Assembly: GCA_030386875.1 (NCBI GenBank)
Contig: CM059563.1
Span: 13,844,001 to 13,908,000 of the forward strand
Reading direction: 5' to 3'
DNA: 64,000 bases
From: Morinoia aosen
Lineage: Eukaryota > Arthropoda > Malacostraca > Amphipoda > Talitridae
Shown: piece by piece, positions 59,956-64,000 of the stretch
Layout: each line of letters opens with the position of its first letter
Position numbering within the stretch: the stretch's first letter is position 1
The notes under the pieces: generated by a model
What the model was told of the DNA's origin: nothing
The model's input: the letters and a program-made list of their open reading frames with translations, nothing else
The model's database searches: none
Program-made: the position numbers and the translations under genes

Positions 59956-62900
59956 GCCAGTGATCGTTGCTCCCCGTATTACACAGCCTCATGTAAGTGA
60001 TGATAAACTCCTCTCTGATGCAGATCTGTATCAGAGATACCGAGCTCCTTTTATCGGTGACAAGGAGTGCGTCCAGTAAGAAGCTGGTGTGATAGAGTGA
60101 CGGAAATTAAAATTTCCAGTCAAAAAGCATGTCTTTCACTCAAAAAGTTAGCTGTACCAGCGAATGCGCTGCCATCTATCTAGTTCATCACATTTTCATT
60201 CTGAGATGTTGGTGAAGAAAAGTTTTGGTTTGAATGAAATCGCAGATTCACTAGAAGCGAAAAGAATGCTGATAAAATTAGTCATTTTATTCGTATGTTC
60301 TTCGCTTTCAAATTTTGGGAAAAATTTTGATTTTAATTATATACGCTTTAATGCAAACTTGAATTTTGAATTCTTCAAGTGAATGATGGATTCCAAAATA
60401 TCAATATTAAAGGTGGTTGTTACATTGAGATTCTACTTAACTATCTTTAGCCGTTAAGAAGCAATTCTTTTCATGTTATAGTTATACTCTAAAATTTCTA
60501 AGTTAATTGGTATTCATACATACGTTCAACGTTTAACTATTTTTTTAATTTGACGTTTTTCATCTTTAGCTCTTAAAAAATAGCTATTGACCATCACTCT
60601 TTCTTTAAGTTGTTCAATTTCAATATCTGTAATCGAATTTATAGAAATGTAAATCTTGCCCAAGTTGAGCTGACTGGTGGGTGGAGTGCCTCAAAGTCCT
60701 CGTCTGCTAATGGAATTTGTGAAATTATTTTCTAAACGAGGACTTGTGTTCAATTGTGTTGGGCATCAGAATCTCTCCTTGCTGTGAGCTCTCCTTGCCT
60801 TGCTTGCTTGCGACGTGACGTACGTGTGGTGCTGCGATGTGACATGTAGCTGACAAATCCAGTTTCCTCAACACTAATCTGCATGGGCCGATAGCAAGAA
60901 ACCATTCTCCGATGCCCAACGCTGCTCTTAGAGGAGGTAAAATTATAATAATTAAAAATTATCTATTTTTAACAAACTATTTGTGTGGGATTTAAGCAGA
61001 TATTGTACAGAATGATTTAGAACCTCGATGTTGGAGTACGTTACCTCCATCAAAACAAATCGTTTTCTCAAATAATTGTACTTATTTTGAACTGAAAACA
61101 TTTGACTCAATGTTTCTAATGGGTTTTCGCGTGACGGCTGGTCTTTTGTAAAACATTTTCTGGAGCTTTTCTTTTCACCTCTCGAAGTGATCAGAATTAA
61201 TTCTTTCTGCTCGCTTGCGTCACGCCAGTAAACAGAGAAGTAACGTGTCAATTGGCACTCGTATTTTGGTAGCTGTTACTAATCCGGGTCTAAGATATAC
61301 TCATAAAATCCATTTAGTCAGGCTTTATTTCACAGCCCCGAACGTCTTGGAAAAGGATCACTTCCTGGAAGTAGTAAGGTAGAGTTGTTAGTTCCTTGCA
61401 TGGACAGTGTACAGTCTGTCATTGTTAATTAATATCCCGAAAAGAATAGATTTTGCTCTACAACGTCTTCGACTGTCTCGGCAACAGGTCGTCGTATGTG
61501 ACTTATAATTTGAAAAAATAATCATTTTAGACATTTAATTCAACACAAGTGATATATCAACTAGATGGTTTCGTAAAGGCTATTGCAACAGACACATTCG
61601 AATATAGCTACTTGTGGGCCCAGATTAGTGCAGCGACTTCCAGGGCAATTTTATGTTGTGGTTTCACCTTCAGTTAGGTGAACCTTAATATATTTTTGGT
61701 AGGGCGAATGGTATATCAAAGTCAACATGGTGGTCTAGACTCAGGCAGTGGCGGCCAACCAGCGGCGCATGCGCCACATGCGGCGCATGGAACAATTAAT
61801 GATGGCTCATCGCCTTTGTAATGGAGGGGATAATTATTGTTTGTGAACTCCATAGGTAGGGATTTGGTGTACTCTCATGATTTTGTGTAAAATTGTCTCA
61901 TCGATCTTATATTAACCCGTCTCCACATGGTCGACCTACCAAGAGGTTTGAAGAAAATGGGTCAACTGTGCAACTTACTGTACATTCATTAATCATGTTA
62001 GAAGTTTCATTGGGGGTTCATTGTAAAGAGAGAGAGTTGCTCTTTCTGTCAGTGGGGAAAAAATACTGCTACCCCAATGAAAATCTACGAAATTCGAGTT
62101 TTTATTTCGGTAAAATACAAAAAACAGAAATCAGAAAATCACTGGCCATTTTTTATTTATTGCACTTTTATGTTTTTTTATGATGCATTTTCATAGATTC
62201 TGAGTTGCTGAATCTTGTGGTATGTGAATTTTTTTTCAGGTCCAATTGTTCCGGAGTTATGTGTATTATATGTAAAACACAGTATATATTTTTTAGTTCA
62301 TTTTGTGCATAGGCTGTTATCAAGCAGTTTCATTGTTTGTAAAGAACTTGATATGCATAGAGCTTTTCCTCCCAAATACAATGGTGGTATTATTTTTTGC
62401 GTAGGAGTAAATCTGTGGATTTGGACTCCCATTTTTGGAACAAAAAACATGAGAAAATAAAAATGATGGCGACCTTCTTAGAGGCAGAGTGTGTGCTGGT
62501 ATGCCTCAGCTACACTGCAGGCCTTCTAAGAGGTTGTGCAGCGCCGGTAGCTACACTCCAGACTGAGCAGAAGAATTCATACAGTTTTGAGCTTGATACC
62601 TCTCCTTCCCTGTTCCTCTCACCTAATTTTACCTTACACCAATGAATAGCGCTCAACGAGACGCTTAAGACCATATATGGCAACCCTAGGTTTGCTGATG
62701 TGAAACATGTGCTAGCTTTGCCGACCTTCTAAGAGTCCAGGATGTGGCGACGGGTTAAACGGCAAGTGGTGCATGATGTGCAAAAGGTAGGCCAACTCGG
62801 TATAATAATTCTAGAGGATAATTTAATTCGTTATGTTCCTGAATTATTGCACCTCGCGTATCTAACGCGTATTTTTTGATGTTGGATAAAAGAGCCTCTT

Positions 62901-64000
62901 TTGCTGGGTCCCGATGGGGGAGAAGAGCTAACGTGGAATACGCATTAAATTCTACTGGTCGCTCTCGGTCTCTCGGTCAAAGAGCGATCTCGGAATTATT
63001 CCGACAACGTGTGCGGCGTCAAAAAAAAAAACAGTTCCTTGCATTTCTTTGTGATTTTATTCTCCGTATCGGAAAAGAATGGCTTCACATCGAGGGAAAT
63101 GAACCGAATATGTACGAGTTCAAGAAAATCAAAATTAATGGATTAAGGTACTGCACTTGAAGCCTAGGTCTTCACTTTAGTTTCAATCCAGTAGTTACTG
63201 GCCCTATTACGTTAATTTAGCGTATATTTGTTCATTATCATGAATATGTGTATTCTTTTCATGCTACTGCGTTGAAAACTCAAATTCCGCGTTTTTCTTG
63301 TGTAAATTACAATGTAGAAAGCCACCTCAATAGATTGTTTCATCTTATAATAATGAGTGTTTCTTTTGCTTCATTTCATCCGTTATTAGTTTTTTCGTTA
63401 TAATTTAAATAAATATTCCAATTAGATTTTTAAATATTCCGTCGTTATTTATTAATTGCAAAACATTTTTTCATAGTTCGTGTCTCCCTACTACCTCTCG
63501 AATACAAAAAATGTGTGTTATCGAAAATGGGTGAATGAAAAATATTTTTACTTCAATAAAATGAATGTTTACCATAAATGTCCATTTGAAATAGTTTAGG
63601 AAATCAATAAATTCTCCAATATTTCTTCAATCCATTCTTTGACAGTGTAGACTCACTTTCATCGTTTAATTTTGTCATGAACATTTTAAATGTGCTAGAT
63701 TGCACGAACAGTCTTTTTTATACAGATTATAAACCGTAATCAATGGTGGTGACTTGAGGTCGTATGGACTTTGAATTAATACTGAAATATTAGATGTTAT
63801 CTTGAGGTGAGGATTTGTACGCGAAATGACCGTTGGTTTTGTGTCATGCGCTCATCCGCTTCAGCTCCACCAAGAAGAGTCCGGATTTTCAAATCCTTTA
63901 CGTCGTTGTAGTGGTACACGTGGCAGCGTAAGTCCACTTCGAAGACCTTGCGCTGCCATCTATTTCTCTAAGACGACATAAATTGTTAAGAAAATCCTAC
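59956..64000. other. intergenic, mostly featureless
   Basis: AT-rich sequence with only a possible hAT end (61746). Open frames at 61893-62183 and 62876-63160 show no domain I recognise. Confidence 0.4.
61746..61800 (+). mobile_element. possible hAT transposon end
   Basis: CAGTGGCGGCCAACCAGCGG, followed by nested GGCGCATGCGCC, resembles hAT-type terminal repeats (CAG..GG..GCCAAC). I did not find the opposite end within the window, so this is a fragment or a chance match. Confidence 0.35.

Noticed and set aside
58557..60079. Open frames of 374-468 codons in all three plus frames
   Set aside because: The 22-bp monomer lacks stops in all plus frames, so the same 22-residue pattern appears in each frame; satellite artefact.

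Overview
The window is eukaryotic genomic DNA, most likely from an insect with a large, repeat-rich genome. The host cannot be named from sequence alone; a polyneopteran such as a stick insect is only a guess. The evidence is one gene split by long AT-rich introns with GT-AG borders, nearly all of it non-coding sequence crowded with minisatellites, several transposable-element families, and no operon-like gene packing.

The only gene I can support is the 3' part of spineless (ss), the arthropod orthologue of the aryl hydrocarbon receptor, on the + strand from 7997 to 53373. Six exons (7997-8187, 29479-29585, 40245-40386, 41829-41939, 43536-44612, 53265-53373) join in frame across five introns of about 21.3, 10.7, 1.4, 1.6 and 8.7 kb. 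Together they encode the last 578 residues: the end of the inter-PAS linker, the whole PAS-B/PAC region, a conserved basic segment, a long Tyr/Asn/Ser/Pro-rich C-terminal region, and a 35-residue acidic-proline tail ending at TGA 53371-53373. The bHLH and PAS-A exons must lie before the window. Positions 1-7996 are therefore read as intron, and 53374-64000 as 3' UTR plus intergenic DNA.

Intron 1 holds a complete, young, non-autonomous LTR retrotransposon at 8561-13836 (two 1287-bp LTRs with 4 differences noticed), a 21-bp satellite at 17.4-18.25 kb, and many smaller arrays. Intron 2 carries T/C-rich, G-rich and 54-bp arrays. Intron 3 opens with a minisatellite that copies the exon 3 splice donor. 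Intron 5 contains a 34-bp satellite (45.9-47.4 kb) and a GC-rich block with a phase-compatible candidate cassette exon. A 22-bp satellite with higher-order structure (58.5-59.96 kb) lies beyond the gene. By my tally about 30 tandem arrays occupy about 10 kb.

Dispersed elements include a piggyBac-like MITE family (4 copies), an unnamed family of about 300 bp (4 copies), two TA-flanked Tc1/mariner-type elements just upstream of exon 2, a possible hAT end, and tRNA-derived fragments. The long open frames over the arrays (300-470 codons) come from monomers lacking stops in several frames and are not treated as genes. The most interesting idea is that the 21-bp array inside the gene's own intron carries roughly 26 copies of TNGCGTG, the core site bound by AhR/Spineless heterodimers.
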